A DNA stretch of 64,000 bases from QHXW01 sp035297145 (GTDB lineage Bacteria; Acidobacteriota; Terriglobia; Bryobacterales; Bryobacteraceae). The notes beneath the pieces were generated by a model. The model searched no databases and was not told where the DNA came from. It saw only the letters and a program-made list of their open reading frames with translations. The position numbers were made by a program, and so were the translations under genes. The stretch covers positions 1 through 64,000 of the forward strand of contig DATGZN010000092.1 of the NCBI GenBank assembly GCA_035297145.1. The letters are read 5' to 3'. The stretch's first letter is position 1; each line of letters starts with the position of its first letter. Of this stretch, positions 1 to 8,262 are shown piece by piece.

Positions 1-126
1 CCATTCCCTCGTCTATGAGGATATGGCATCGCGGCCACCCGTCCAGGCTACCCTTCGGCTCGCTGCGCTCGGCCTGGACTGGGCCCGGCCGCGATGCGGG
101 GGACTGTTTCTGTTACGAGGGAATGG
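1..126. repeat. Nested imperfect inverted repeat
   Basis: Three pairs of complementary arms are nested here: 1-12 with 115-126 (CCATTCCCTCGT / ACGAGGGAATGG, perfect), 26-36 with 87-97 (GCATCGCGGCC / GGCCGCGATGC, perfect) and 41-48 with 72-79 (GTCCAGGC / GCCTGGAC, perfect). The transcript could fold into a long interrupted stem. It may continue left of the window. It could be a miniature palindromic element, a structured RNA, or the 3' hairpin of an unseen upstream gene. No long reading frame here looks genuine. Confidence 0.6.
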
Positions 127-260
127 CAGGATGTGAACGCGAACGAATTTGCTTGACTCGGACCGGCCTTCTCATGGAAGCGCACTATCCGTGCTAGAGC
201 TTCGGGGGGGACGATCAAATTACAATAGGAGAGGTTTACCAGCACCTAACACCTGCTTTT

Positions 261-2273
261 ATGGGCCGTATCCGCGTTCTTCCCGACCAGGTTGCCAACA
301 AAATAGCCGCGGGCGAGGTGGTGGAACGGCCGGCGTCGGTGGTAAAGGAGCTGCTCGAAAACTCTTTGGATGCGGGTGGGAAATCGTTCCGCATCGAGAT
401 CGAAACGGGCGGAAGGCGCCTGATTCGCATCGCCGACGACGGCTGTGGCATGCTGCGTGACGATGCCATGCTGGCTTTTGAGCGCCACGCCACCAGTAAG
501 TTGCGCGATGTGAAAGATCTGCTCTCCATCGCCACGCTGGGTTTTCGCGGCGAGGCTCTGCCGTCCATCGCCTCCGTGTCGCGGTTTCTGCTGGAAACAC
601 GCGCCGCGGAGGAAACCACCGGCACTCGCGTCGAGGTGGCGGGGGGCAAGATGCTGCGTTGCGATGAAGCCGCCCTCGCTCCCGGCACCACCATCACGGT
701 TCGCGATCTCTTTTTCAATGTGCCCGCGCGCAAGAAGTTCCTGCGCTCCGAGCAGACCGAGCTGGCGCACATCGCGTCGCTGGTTACGCACTACAGCCTC
801 GCCCATTTTGACAAGACGTTTCGGCTTACGAGTGAGACCAACGAGCTGCTGCACGTCACCCCCGTGGCCACTTTGCGCGAGCGCGTATTCCAGGTGTTCG
901 GCAGCGGAGCCCTGGATGAGTTGGTCGAATTGGGTACGTGCGAGAAGCAGCTCTTTCTGCCGCCGCCATCGGTCGCGCCTTCGGAAGCCATCGCCGAATT
1001 CCGCCGCGAGCCTGATGAGCCGTCCACCAAACTATTTCGCCTCAGCGGATTCGTTTCGCGGCCCCAGGTGCAGAAAGGCAACCGCAATTCGATTTTCATT
1101 TTCGTGAACGGCCGATTGATTCGAGACCGCCTGCTGCTACACGCGCTCTCCGCGGCATATCACAATTTGATCCCGCATGCCTCGTTTCCGTTCGCGTTGC
1201 TCTTCCTCGATTGCGGCTACGAAGAAGTTGATGTCAACGTGCATCCCTCGAAAACCGAGGTGCGATTTCGCCATCAGTCTTTCGTGCACGATTTTGTGCG
1301 TGATGCGATCCGGGGGCGGCTGATCGAATCGCGGCCGGCGCCGGCGTTTTCCGCATCGCCCGCGCCACAACCTGCCGCACGCATGCCGTATTCCGAGTTC
1401 TCGCAGATGATTGAGAACGAGGCCGCCGCGGAGACGGGTATAGAATTCGCCCCGCAGACCCCGCCGATCGAGATGCCGCCGCCCGCCGATGACACGGCCC
1501 CCAGCGAAATCGACTCCACAGCGCCCGAGTTCCAACTACGCCCCGTGCGCGGACCGGAACCGCGTTTCGATTTCGGGGACACTTCGATCCCCATGGCCAG
1601 CGAGCCTGCGCCTTCGGCCGGGCGCCTGCGCGTCCCGGATACACACGGAAGCTTTCCCGAATCCGCAACTGAACCTGCTTCGTCTCTCTCCGCGCTCTCG
1701 GACCTGCGTCCGCTCGGCCAGATCCACGATAGCTTCATCATCGCCGCCGGGCGTGACGGCCTGTGGATCATCGATCAGCACGTGGCGCACGAGCGCATCC
1801 TGTTCGAAAGGGTGCTCAAGCAGCGTGCCGCCGGCAACGTCGAAGTGCAGCGCCTGCTCATGCCGCTCGTGCTGCAGCTTACTCCGCAACAACAGATCGA
1901 GTACACACGCATCGCCGACGAACTGGCTTCCATGGGATTTGAAACCGAGCCGTTTGGCAACCGCACCATCGCCGTCAAGGCCGCACCCGCCGCCATTGGC
2001 CCGGCGGATCTCGAGAAGGTCTTGTTCGAAGTGCTGGAAATCGCCGAAGGAGAATTGCGCCGCGTTTCGCTCGACGATATACGGCGTGCCATTGCGGCCT
2101 CCATCGCGTGCCGCGCCGCCATCAAGGTCAACATGCGCCTCGATCAGAGCAAGATGGAGTGGCTGCTGCGGTCACTCGCCGCGACGGACTGCCCGATGAG
2201 TTGCCCGCACGGAAGGCCTATCGCGCTGCAATACTCGATGAGGGAGATTTTGAAGGCTTTTCATCGGATCTGA
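261..2273 (+). CDS. mutL: DNA mismatch repair protein MutL
   Basis: MutL couples mismatch recognition by MutS to strand incision. The 670-residue protein has the GHKL ATPase domain at the N terminus: catalytic Glu30 and Asn34 in KELLENSLDAG, the ADDGCGM loop at about 58-64 and GFRGEA at 94-99. A low-complexity Pro/Ala-rich linker spans about 360-490. The C-terminal domain carries the endonuclease signature at 505-516 (DQHVAHERILFE, with Val where Ala is usual), ACRAAIKVN near 616 and CPHGRP at 648-653. It is therefore predicted to be a nicking-competent MutL, as in bacteria lacking MutH. MutS is not in the window. The ATG at 261 gives the family N terminus; a purine-rich GGAGAGG lies about 25 nt upstream, too far for a normal ribosome-binding site. 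Confidence 0.96.
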   Translation: MGRIRVLPDQVANKIAAGEVVERPASVVKELLENSLDAGGKSFRIEIETGGRRLIRIADDGCGMLRDDAMLAFERHATSKLRDVKDLLSIATLGFRGEALPSIASVSRFLLETRAAEETTGTRVEVAGGKMLRCDEAALAPGTTITVRDLFFNVPARKKFLRSEQTELAHIASLVTHYSLAHFDKTFRLTSETNELLHVTPVATLRERVFQVFGSGALDELVELGTCEKQLFLPPPSVAPSEAIAEFRREPDEPSTKLFRLSGFVSRPQVQKGNRNSIFIFVNGRLIRDRLLLHALSAAYHNLIPHASFPFALLFLDCGYEEVDVNVHPSKTEVRFRHQSFVHDFVRDAIRGRLIESRPAPAFSASPAPQPAARMPYSEFSQMIENEAAAETGIEFAPQTPPIEMPPPADDTAPSEIDSTAPEFQLRPVRGPEPRFDFGDTSIPMASEPAPSAGRLRVPDTHGSFPESATEPASSLSALSDLRPLGQIHDSFIIAAGRDGLWIIDQHVAHERILFERVLKQRAAGNVEVQRLLMPLVLQLTPQQQIEYTRIADELASMGFETEPFGNRTIAVKAAPAAIGPADLEKVLFEVLEIAEGELRRVSLDDIRRAIAASIACRAAIKVNMRLDQSKMEWLLRSLAATDCPMSCPHGRPIALQYSMREILKAFHRI

Positions 2274-2336
2274 GGGCGGGGTGGCCTTTACTCCACGCAA
2301 GAAAAACTACAAGAATGCGGGCGGGATACATCGTAG

Positions 2337-2365
2337 TGCATCATAGTGATGCATACCGATATAAT
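2337..2365 (+). promoter_or_regulatory. Palindromic operator and -10 box of the VapBC pair
   Basis: A perfect 7-bp inverted repeat with a 3-bp centre (TGCATCA-TAG-TGATGCA, 2337-2353) lies directly before a consensus TATAAT at 2360-2365. The antitoxin ATG is 9 nt after the -10 box. The palindrome sits where the -35 region should be, the usual place for toxin-antitoxin autorepression. The start would be at or just before the ATG, implying a leaderless or nearly leaderless message. Confidence 0.6.
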
Positions 2366-2374
2366 GATAGATAT

Positions 2375-2635
2375 ATGAACGCCATCACCATCCGCAATCT
2401 TCCGCCTGACGTGGCGCGGGTGATCCGCCAAAAAGCCAAGATCGAGGGGACAAGCCTGAATCGCACCGTCATTAACCTGCTTCGCGAGCGCGTCACTGCG
2501 CCCAAAAGCCCGGCCAAAAGAACCCGCTATCGAGATCTGAGCGCGCTGGCTGGTTCCTGGACGAGGGCAGAGGCGGCGGAGTTCGACAAGCATTTAGCCG
2601 CACAACGTAAGATCGATTCCGAATTGTGGAAATGA
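2375..2635 (+). CDS. Ribbon-helix-helix antitoxin, VapB/FitA-like
   Basis: An 86-residue protein. The first ~45 residues look like a ribbon-helix-helix DNA-binding domain (ITIRNLPPDVARVIRQKA then SLNRTVINLL). The C-terminal half, with LSALAGSW and an acidic/hydrophobic helix, resembles the toxin-neutralising tail of VapB-type antitoxins. It overlaps the downstream PIN-domain toxin by ATGA, the typical coupling of such pairs. The frame is open upstream into mutL, but the start at 2375 is chosen because it directly follows TATAAT and begins the RHH domain. It should bind the toxin and repress the operon through the palindrome at 2337-2353. No Shine-Dalgarno sequence is visible. Confidence 0.85.
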   Translation: MNAITIRNLPPDVARVIRQKAKIEGTSLNRTVINLLRERVTAPKSPAKRTRYRDLSALAGSWTRAEAAEFDKHLAAQRKIDSELWK

Positions 2636-3030
2636 GCCGCCTCACGCTTGATACGTCGGCGTATTCCGCTTTTATGCGCGGACACGCGGAACTGAGGGCA
2701 GCCCTGGAAACGGCCGAGCAAATCCACGTCAGCCCGATTGTGTTGGGGGAACTGTACGCAGGGTTTCAGGGAGGGAGCCGGCGCGCTGAGAACGAGCGCA
2801 GACTGCTACGCTTTCTTTCGTCCCCAGGTGTCAGCATTACAGCGATTGATGACGAAACAGCCGTGGTCTACGCAGAGATCCTGAATTTTCTGAGAAACGC
2901 TGGGACGCCTATACCGACCAACGACATTTGGATTGCCGCGGGCGCGATGCAGCACGGTCTGCGGGTCCTAACCACGGATGTTCATTACAGACGCGTGCCG
3001 CAGGTCATTGTGGAGTGCTATGCGATTTGA
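2632..3030 (+). CDS. PIN-domain ribonuclease toxin, VapC-like
   Basis: This 132-residue protein has the acidic quartet of PIN-domain nucleases: Asp7 (LTLDTSAYS), Glu40 (IVLGELYAG), Asp98 (TNDIWIAA) and Asp116 (LTTDVHY). Such toxins cleave specific RNAs, often tRNAs, and are held inactive by the co-encoded antitoxin. The ATG at 2632 overlaps the antitoxin stop as ATGA; a GTG at 2626 is possible but would add only two residues. All four metal-binding acids are present, so it is probably active. The pair lies about 100 bp after mutL, and a palindromic repeat follows 12 nt after its stop codon. Confidence 0.9.
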   Translation: MSRLTLDTSAYSAFMRGHAELRAALETAEQIHVSPIVLGELYAGFQGGSRRAENERRLLRFLSSPGVSITAIDDETAVVYAEILNFLRNAGTPIPTNDIWIAAGAMQHGLRVLTTDVHYRRVPQVIVECYAI

Positions 3031-3041
3031 TTTAAGAGAAT

Positions 3042-3066
3042 GGACAGGCAGGAATGCCTGTCCTAC
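3042..3066. repeat. Dispersed hairpin repeat, family A, copy 1
   Basis: Perfect 9-bp arms GGACAGGCA (3042-3050) and TGCCTGTCC (3055-3063) flank GGAA, followed by TAC. Close relatives occur at 40762-40786 and 42482-42505, with a variant at 6770-6786. It lies between the vapC stop and the next gene and has no T-run, so it is not a classical terminator. It resembles REP-type intergenic palindromes. Confidence 0.75.
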
Positions 3067-3081
3067 TTGTACAATTCAAGA

Positions 3082-4008
3082 ATGAATCGACGTCAATTTC
3101 TGGGGACCGCCCTGGTTGCGGGCTCGGCCGGTCCCGCCGCCATGTTTGCGGCGAATGAGCCGCACATCGACTTTCCCACCGACCCTCGCGCCCGGCTGGG
3201 CGTGGCCTCGTACCCGTTCCGGGCGTTTATCGACAGCCCGCGTAGCCGCGAGCGCGATAAGACCAAGCCAGGGATGACGCTCGTCCAATTTCCGTCGATG
3301 GTGCGGGAGAGATTCAACGTGCGCAATATCGAGCCGTTGGACACGCACTTCGTGTCGCTCGAGCCGGCGTATCTGCACGAACTGCGTGAGGCCGTGGAGA
3401 AAGCCGGTATGCACGTGATCGACATCCCGTGCGGCGTGAGAGCCAGCGTGTATGACCCGGACGCGGCCAAGCGCAAGACGGCCATCGATAACGCCAAGAA
3501 GTGGGTGGACGCCGCGGTGGCGATCGGATCGCCCAGCATCCGCGTTCACATTCAGGGAGCCCGCGGCGTTGCGCCGGACGTGGGGCGGGCAGCGGAAAGT
3601 CTGCGCGTGATTGCGGATTACGGCGCCGAGAAGAATGTCGTGATTAACCTCGAGAACGACGATCTCCAGACCGAGGACGCTTTCTATCTGGTAAAGGTGC
3701 TCGACGCTGTCCATCACCCGTATCTGCATGGGCTTCCCGATTTCTGCAATTCCATGATGAAGGGTGACGAGAAGTTCAACTACGACGCCGTTACCGCCAT
3801 GTTCCAGCGCGCCTATTGCATTGCGCACGTGAAGGATTCTGAAGTCGACGAAGGCAAGGTCTTCCGCGTGGATGTGGGCAAAACGTTCGCGATTGCCAAA
3901 GCGGCTGGTTACAAGGGTTACTTCTCGATGGAATGGGAAGGCCAGGGCGAACCATACGCGGGCACGCAGCAGTTGCTCGACGCCAGCATGAAATATTTGA
4001 GCGTCTAA
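3082..4008 (+). CDS. Tat-exported sugar phosphate isomerase/epimerase-like (xylose isomerase-like TIM barrel) protein
   Basis: A 308-residue protein beginning with a twin-arginine signal (MNRRQFLGTALVAG), then a sequence of the xylose-isomerase-like TIM-barrel type: the run around INLENDD (about 193-199), a His-rich stretch LDAVHHPYLHGLPDF and a C-terminal MEWEG suggest metal-binding positions of AP-endonuclease-2-like barrels. Substrate unknown; such exported proteins are common in Acidobacteriota and Planctomycetota and are thought to act on sugars in the periplasm. The start at 3082 is preferred over an in-frame start at 3040 because the intervening codons come from the family A repeat. 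TACAAT at 3070-3075 lies 6 nt before the ATG, with no clear ribosome-binding site. Confidence 0.8.
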   Translation: MNRRQFLGTALVAGSAGPAAMFAANEPHIDFPTDPRARLGVASYPFRAFIDSPRSRERDKTKPGMTLVQFPSMVRERFNVRNIEPLDTHFVSLEPAYLHELREAVEKAGMHVIDIPCGVRASVYDPDAAKRKTAIDNAKKWVDAAVAIGSPSIRVHIQGARGVAPDVGRAAESLRVIADYGAEKNVVINLENDDLQTEDAFYLVKVLDAVHHPYLHGLPDFCNSMMKGDEKFNYDAVTAMFQRAYCIAHVKDSEVDEGKVFRVDVGKTFAIAKAAGYKGYFSMEWEGQGEPYAGTQQLLDASMKYLSV

Positions 4009-4011
4009 AGA

Positions 4012-4047
4012 GTTCACCGCAGAGGCGCCGAGAACCTCCAGAAAGCG
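4012..4047. repeat. Dispersed repeat, family C, copy 1
   Basis: A purine-rich sequence with the pattern CGCAGAGGCGCCGAGAAC; a related stretch (AACGCCGAGACGCTGAGAA) occurs at 6731-6757. Both are in gaps just after coding sequences. The GCAGAGRCGC/GAGAA pattern looks like a common short intergenic repeat; nothing else supports a function. Confidence 0.45.
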
Positions 4048-4114
4048 TTCATCGGTAACCGTAGCAGCGCGGGCCGCGGTGTGCCGGATGCTACGATGAA
4101 TAAATCCCCACACT

Positions 4115-5515
4115 ATGGCGTTGCGTTTCTATAACACGCTGTCGCAGCAGGTCGAGGAGTTCCGGCCGCAAGAGGACAATCTCGTGCGGATGTACACCTG
4201 CGGGCCGACAGTCTACAACTTCGCGCACATCGGCAATTTCCGCACGTTCGTGTTCTATGATCTTCTGCGGCGATGGCTGCTGACGCGCGGCTACAAGCTC
4301 GACCACGTCATGAACATCACCGACGTGGAGGACAAGATTATCCGCAACGCGCTCGACCAGCACAAGTCGCTCAAGGAGTACACGGCGACGTACGAAAAGG
4401 CATTTTTCGAAGACTGCGCAGTGCTGCGCCTAACGCCGCCGGAGCGATGGGCGCGAGCCACGGAGCACGTCAACGAAATGGCTGAAGCGATCGAGAAACT
4501 GGGCGAAAAGGGCTACACGTACCAGAGTGAGGGGTCCATCTATTTCCGGATTGCGAGCTTCCCCGAATACGGGAAACTTTCGCACAACGACTTCAGCGGC
4601 ATTCGCGCGGGCGCGCGCGTGGACGTGGACACCTACGAAAAGTCGGATGCGCGCGACTTCGTGCTATGGAAATCACCTAAGAATGGCGAGCCGTTCTGGG
4701 AGACGCCGATCGGGCCGGGGCGGCCGGGCTGGCACATCGAATGTTCCGTGATGGCGATCCGATATCTGGGTGAGACGCTGGATATCCACGCGGGCGGCGT
4801 GGATCTGATTTTTCCGCATCACGAGAATGAGATTGCGCAATCGGTCTCGCTGACCGGGAAGCCGTTCGCGCGCTATTGGCTGCATTCGGAATTTCTGCTG
4901 GTGGACGGACAGAAGATGTCGAAGTCGCTCGGCAACTTTTATACGCTGCGCGATGTTTTGGGGCGCGGTTATCCGCCCGAGACGGTGCGGTATTTGCTGG
5001 CATCGGTTCCGTATCGAAAGCAGTTGAACTTTACGTTTGAGGGCTTGCAGTCGGCAAAGACGGCGGTGGAGCGCTTGCGCAATTTCGCGTGGCGGCTAGG
5101 TCACGAGAAATTTCCGGTGGGCGGCAATGAGAAGTTGGCGCTGCGAACGGCCGAAGCAGAACAGCAATTCTGCACCAGCCTGGACGACGACCTGAACACG
5201 GCCGGGGCGCTGGGCGCGGTATTCGAGTATTTGCGGGACACCAACATCGCCATGGATGCCGGTGATTTTCGCACGGAGAACGTGCAGCCGGCGCGGGCGT
5301 TTCTGGAGAGCTTCGATTCCATTTTCGATGTGCTGCGGCCGAGCGCGCAAAAGGAGTCGCTCTCCGATGCGGAAGTGGAAGCCAGGATCGCGGCACGCAC
5401 GCAGGCCAAGAAAGCGCGCAATTTCAGCGAAGCGGACCGCATTCGCGACGAACTGACGGCGGAGGGCATCATTCTGGAAGACACGAAAGACGGAATTCGA
5501 TGGAAAAGAAAGTGA
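4115..5515 (+). CDS. cysS: Cysteinyl-tRNA synthetase
   Basis: Charges tRNA-Cys. The 466-residue protein has the class I signatures HIGN at 38-41 and KMSKS at 267-271. The active-site zinc ligands are in place: Cys29 (MYTCGPTVYN), Cys210 (HIECSVM), His235 and Glu239 (FPHHENE). The C-terminal DALR-type anticodon-binding helices follow and the length is normal. The last 16 nt overlap the start of the downstream PLP enzyme, so the two are likely cotranscribed; both concern sulfur amino acids. No good ribosome-binding site is visible before the ATG. Confidence 0.97.
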   Translation: MALRFYNTLSQQVEEFRPQEDNLVRMYTCGPTVYNFAHIGNFRTFVFYDLLRRWLLTRGYKLDHVMNITDVEDKIIRNALDQHKSLKEYTATYEKAFFEDCAVLRLTPPERWARATEHVNEMAEAIEKLGEKGYTYQSEGSIYFRIASFPEYGKLSHNDFSGIRAGARVDVDTYEKSDARDFVLWKSPKNGEPFWETPIGPGRPGWHIECSVMAIRYLGETLDIHAGGVDLIFPHHENEIAQSVSLTGKPFARYWLHSEFLLVDGQKMSKSLGNFYTLRDVLGRGYPPETVRYLLASVPYRKQLNFTFEGLQSAKTAVERLRNFAWRLGHEKFPVGGNEKLALRTAEAEQQFCTSLDDDLNTAGALGAVFEYLRDTNIAMDAGDFRTENVQPARAFLESFDSIFDVLRPSAQKESLSDAEVEARIAARTQAKKARNFSEADRIRDELTAEGIILEDTKDGIRWKRK

Positions 5516-6717
5516 AGCAGCACACAAAGGCCGTGCATGCGGGCGACCGAAAGAAGGACGGGCGACATATCCCAGTCACCACGCCGATTCATACCGCCGC
5601 GAGCTTCTTCTACGAGAGCATGGAAAAGCTGGATCGGGTATTCGGCCGCGAGGAGCCGGGGTTCAGCTATGCGCGCTACGACAACCCGACGAACGCGGCG
5701 CTCGAAGAACTGTGCGCGTCGCTCGAAAGCGGGCCCGGAGCGCTAGCGTGCAGCTCGGGGATGGCGGCGATACACGTGGCGCTGCTGACGGCGCTTACGG
5801 ATCGGCGGAAGTCCATCGTGGCGGCGAACGCGCTGTACGGCGCGACGGTGAATCTGCTCATGAACGTGCTGGGGCCGCTGGGGGTGGCGGTGCGGTTCGT
5901 GGATATTTGCGATCTGGCGGCGACGGAAGTGGCAATCCGGGAAGCCAAGCCGGGTTGCGTCGTGATGGAGACGATATCCAATCCGCTGCTGCGAGTGGGG
6001 CAGATCGACCGCGTAGCGGAGCTGGCGAAAGCAGCGGGCGCGGCCCTGATGGTGGACAATACGTTCGCGACTCCGCTGCTGGTGCGTCCGATGGAACTGG
6101 GTGCGAACCTGGTGGTGCACAGCCTGACGAAGTTTCTGGCGGGACATGGCGACGTGATGGGCGGTGTGGTGGTCTCCGACGAGGCGCATTACGACACGCT
6201 GCGCACGCTCTCGCGCACCTTCGGTCCGATTATGGGGCCGTTTGAGAGCTACATGGCCATGCGCGGCATCAAGACGTTCGCGGTGCGTGTGGAACGGCAG
6301 TGCGCCAATGCCTGCCGCGTGGCTTCCTGGCTGCGGGATCAGCCCGAAGTCGGGCGCGTGCATTTTCCAGCAGACCCGGCCCATCCGGATGCCGCAACGA
6401 TCCGGCGGCTGCTGCCAGAGGGACTGTATGGCGGCATCGTCAGCTTCGAACTGGCGAACGCGGGCAGGCAAGAAGTGTTTCGCTTCATGAATGCGCTGCG
6501 CCTGGTAGTGCCGGCGACCTCGCTTGGCGACGTGCACAGCATGATGCTCTATCCGGCCATGAGCTCGCACCGGGAGCTATCCCCCAAGCATCGTGAGCGC
6601 ATGGGGATCTCGGACGGCCTGGTGCGGCTCTCGGTGGGGATCGAGGCGGTCGAGGACATTATCCACGACCTGGCGCAGGCGCTCGAGAACTCGGGAGTGG
6701 CGGGAGCCGGGGCTTAA
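5500..6717 (+). CDS. Cys/Met metabolism PLP-dependent enzyme (cystathionine gamma-synthase / methionine gamma-lyase family)
   Basis: A 405-residue fold-type I PLP enzyme of the trans-sulfuration family. Visible are SYARYDNPTNAALE (phosphate and substrate contacts from the neighbouring subunit), CSSGMAA, ETISNPLL, DNTFATP and the Schiff-base Lys211 in HSLTKFLAGHGD. The family covers cystathionine gamma-synthase, cystathionine beta/gamma-lyase, methionine gamma-lyase and O-acetylhomoserine sulfhydrylase, and motifs alone do not settle which. The start ATG is inside the end of cysS (16-nt overlap), which argues for one transcript. The overlap with cysS suggests a role in supplying or recycling cysteine, an inference from position only. 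Confidence 0.9.
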   Translation: MEKKVKQHTKAVHAGDRKKDGRHIPVTTPIHTAASFFYESMEKLDRVFGREEPGFSYARYDNPTNAALEELCASLESGPGALACSSGMAAIHVALLTALTDRRKSIVAANALYGATVNLLMNVLGPLGVAVRFVDICDLAATEVAIREAKPGCVVMETISNPLLRVGQIDRVAELAKAAGAALMVDNTFATPLLVRPMELGANLVVHSLTKFLAGHGDVMGGVVVSDEAHYDTLRTLSRTFGPIMGPFESYMAMRGIKTFAVRVERQCANACRVASWLRDQPEVGRVHFPADPAHPDAATIRRLLPEGLYGGIVSFELANAGRQEVFRFMNALRLVVPATSLGDVHSMMLYPAMSSHRELSPKHRERMGISDGLVRLSVGIEAVEDIIHDLAQALENSGVAGAGA

Positions 6718-6727
6718 AACAAAAGGC

Positions 6728-6787
6728 TTCTTCAACGCCGAGACGCTGAGAAAAGCAAAAGCTACCAGGCGGGCAGGAATTGCCCGA
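6728..6787. repeat. Composite of family C repeat and variant family A hairpin
   Basis: A family C stretch (about 6731-6757, AACGCCGAGACGCTGAGAA) is followed by a hairpin with arms CGGGCA (6770-6775) and TGCCCG (6781-6786) around GGAAT. The hairpin keeps the GGCAGGAAT core of family A but has changed, still complementary, arms. It lies after the stop codon of the PLP enzyme and may shape the 3' end of that message. Confidence 0.5.
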
Positions 6788-6847
6788 CCGTGACACGGCG
6801 CCACACCTCTTCTTGTTTGATACGTCTGAATAAAAAGGAGATCCGCT

Positions 6848-7093
6848 TTGGAGAACGGATTGCTCGCACAAGTCAGACGTATGCGGACTACCGGCCCAGG
6901 CCTGGCGACGATTGCGGTCCTGACCATAATCCTGTGGGGCTGCATTCTGGCGGAGCACTGGACTGTAGCGCACGCCCGAGCGGATGCGTATCGGGCGCTC
7001 AGCGAGATCCGCGCGTTACAACTGAAAAAACACATCGTACCCGCTGCCGCTCCGGTTCGCCCGCAGCGTGAAGTGCGGCCGGAAATCGGGTAA
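6848..7093 (+). CDS. Small single-pass membrane protein, unknown
   Basis: An 81-residue protein with one transmembrane segment at about 19-38 (LATIAVLTIILWGCILAEHW), a short basic N terminus (QVRRMR) predicted cytoplasmic, and a charged C-terminal tail of about 40 residues with several Arg and Lys. The start is TTG, chosen because AAAAAGGAG ends 7 nt before it, one of the best ribosome-binding sites in the window. Size and topology recall FtsB/FtsL-type proteins but there is no leucine zipper, so no function is assigned. It lies between the PLP enzyme and lepB, about 110 nt before the latter. Confidence 0.65.
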   Translation: MENGLLAQVRRMRTTGPGLATIAVLTIILWGCILAEHWTVAHARADAYRALSEIRALQLKKHIVPAAAPVRPQREVRPEIG

Positions 7094-7201
7094 CGGAACC
7101 AATTCCCAGATTTGTCCGTCTGTTATCATTGGCACCCTCTGATCTGAGGCTATGGGTCGCGGCCGTGTTCTATAATGCGAGGCTGAGGGTTCCGGACAAG
7201 C

Positions 7202-7756
7202 ATGGAAGGTGAACCGCAGCAGAAAACTGCACGTCCCGGGTGGTTCAGCGCGCTCGCCTGGATGCGGGATTTGGCGTTTTCGGTCCTGCTAGCGATCATC
7301 CTCATTGTGTTTATCTACCAGCCGGTCAAGGTGGAAGGCACGAGCATGATGCCGGCCTTGGTCAACGACGAGCGGATTTTTATCAACAAGTTTACGTATC
7401 GGTTCGGCTCGGGCAATATCGAGCGCGGCGACCTGGTGGTGTTTTTCTTTCCACTGGACCGCAGCAAGTCGTACATCAAGCGCGTGATCGGGCTTCCGGG
7501 CGATACGGTGCAAATCGATCATGGAGCGGTCTTTGTGAATGGAGAACCGCTGGACGAGCCCTATGTTCCGGACGAATTTCGCGACCGGCAATCGATGGCG
7601 TCGAACACAGTGCCATCGGATAACTACTTCGTGCTGGGCGATCACCGCAGCTCATCGAACGACAGCCGCGCGTGGGGCACGGTCGGGCGGAGAGACATAT
7701 ACGGAAAAGCCGTTTTTGTCTATTGGCCGCTCGACAAAATGGGCCGGCTGAAATAA
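7202..7756 (+). CDS. lepB: Signal peptidase I
   Basis: Membrane-bound serine protease that removes Sec signal peptides after export. The 184-residue protein has an N-terminal transmembrane helix (about 24-40), box B with nucleophile Ser48 (EGTSMMPAL), box D with general base Lys93 (SYIKRVIGLPGD) and box E GDHRSSSNDSR near the C terminus. It is a short, single-anchor form. A TATAAT at 7171-7176 upstream could be its -10 box. It is convergent with the DUF2905 gene, whose stop codon abuts its own. Confidence 0.95.
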   Translation: MEGEPQQKTARPGWFSALAWMRDLAFSVLLAIILIVFIYQPVKVEGTSMMPALVNDERIFINKFTYRFGSGNIERGDLVVFFFPLDRSKSYIKRVIGLPGDTVQIDHGAVFVNGEPLDEPYVPDEFRDRQSMASNTVPSDNYFVLGDHRSSSNDSRAWGTVGRRDIYGKAVFVYWPLDKMGRLK

Positions 7757-7966
7757 TCACCGCCGGTTGATGAGCCACATCACGAGGCTCAGCACAACGC
7801 TCAACAGGATACACGTCACGATCGGGAAGTATAACGTGGTGTTGTGCCGCTGGACGATGATGTCGCCGGGTAGGCGGCCGATACGGAATGGCAGGCGCGG
7901 GGCGAACTCGATGGCGAGGCCGATGATGAGGAGGAGGATGCCGAGCGAGATGAGAGTTCGGCCCAT
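7757..7966 (-). CDS. DUF2905 family small membrane protein
   Basis: A 69-residue protein with two hydrophobic helices (about 4-20 and 46-65) separated by the conserved loop RIGRLPGDIIVQR, the mark of DUF2905. Function unknown. The frame is open to a GTG at 8002 and includes an ATG at 7984, but the start at 7966 gives the family's usual length of about 65-70 residues. The start lies about 80 bp from the divergent hicB. Its stop codon touches the lepB stop with no spacer, so the two genes converge. Confidence 0.85.
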   Translation of the reverse strand: MGRTLISLGILLLIIGLAIEFAPRLPFRIGRLPGDIIVQRHNTTLYFPIVTCILLSVVLSLVMWLINRR

Positions 7967-8043
7967 GAATTCAGCGTAGGACATGCGGATGAGGGTGTCC
8001 ACTGCGACCGATGCCGGAATCGTACACTAGAAACGGAGCTGGA

Positions 8044-8262
8044 ATGAGCTACACGGTGGTTCTAGAGCGAGAATCGGACGGCGGCTTCGTTGCGAGCGTT
8101 CCGTCTCTCCCCGGTTGCGTGACGCAGGGCGACTCACGGGAGGAAGTCCTAGCTAACATACGCGAGGCGATCGGGCTTTACATCGAAGACTGTTTGGAGG
8201 CGGGAGATCCGGTCCCTCAGGAAGCCGGCCGCGAGTTCGTCGAAGTCGAAATCGCAAATTGA
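8044..8262 (+). CDS. HicB-like antitoxin (short form)
   Basis: A 72-residue protein with the HicB pattern: YTVVLERESDGGFVASVPSLPGC, then a helix (DSREEVLANIREAIGLYIED). It contains only the partial RNase H-like domain that binds the toxin; the C-terminal DNA-binding helix-turn-helix or RHH domain of longer HicB proteins is absent. The ATG at 8044 is preceded by GGAG at a suitable distance. It overlaps hicA as TGATG. The antitoxin-first order is the reverse of the E. coli hicAB locus. Confidence 0.88.
   Translation: MSYTVVLERESDGGFVASVPSLPGCVTQGDSREEVLANIREAIGLYIEDCLEAGDPVPQEAGREFVEVEIAN

Noticed and set aside
2108..2374. N-terminal extension of the vapB gene into mutL
   Set aside because: The extension would be read in another frame of mutL and lacks homology; the RHH domain and promoter place the start at 2375.
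3042..3066. Family A hairpins as intrinsic terminators
   Set aside because: No T-run follows any copy; they are recorded as repeats with a possible effect on RNA 3' ends.
3076..4113. Minus-strand frame of about 345 codons
   Set aside because: Antisense to the Tat-exported isomerase-like gene; no domain can be recognised.
7109..7200. TTGTCCG ... CGGACAA inverted pair before lepB
   Set aside because: Seven-base arms about 80 bp apart are expected by chance in G+C-rich DNA.
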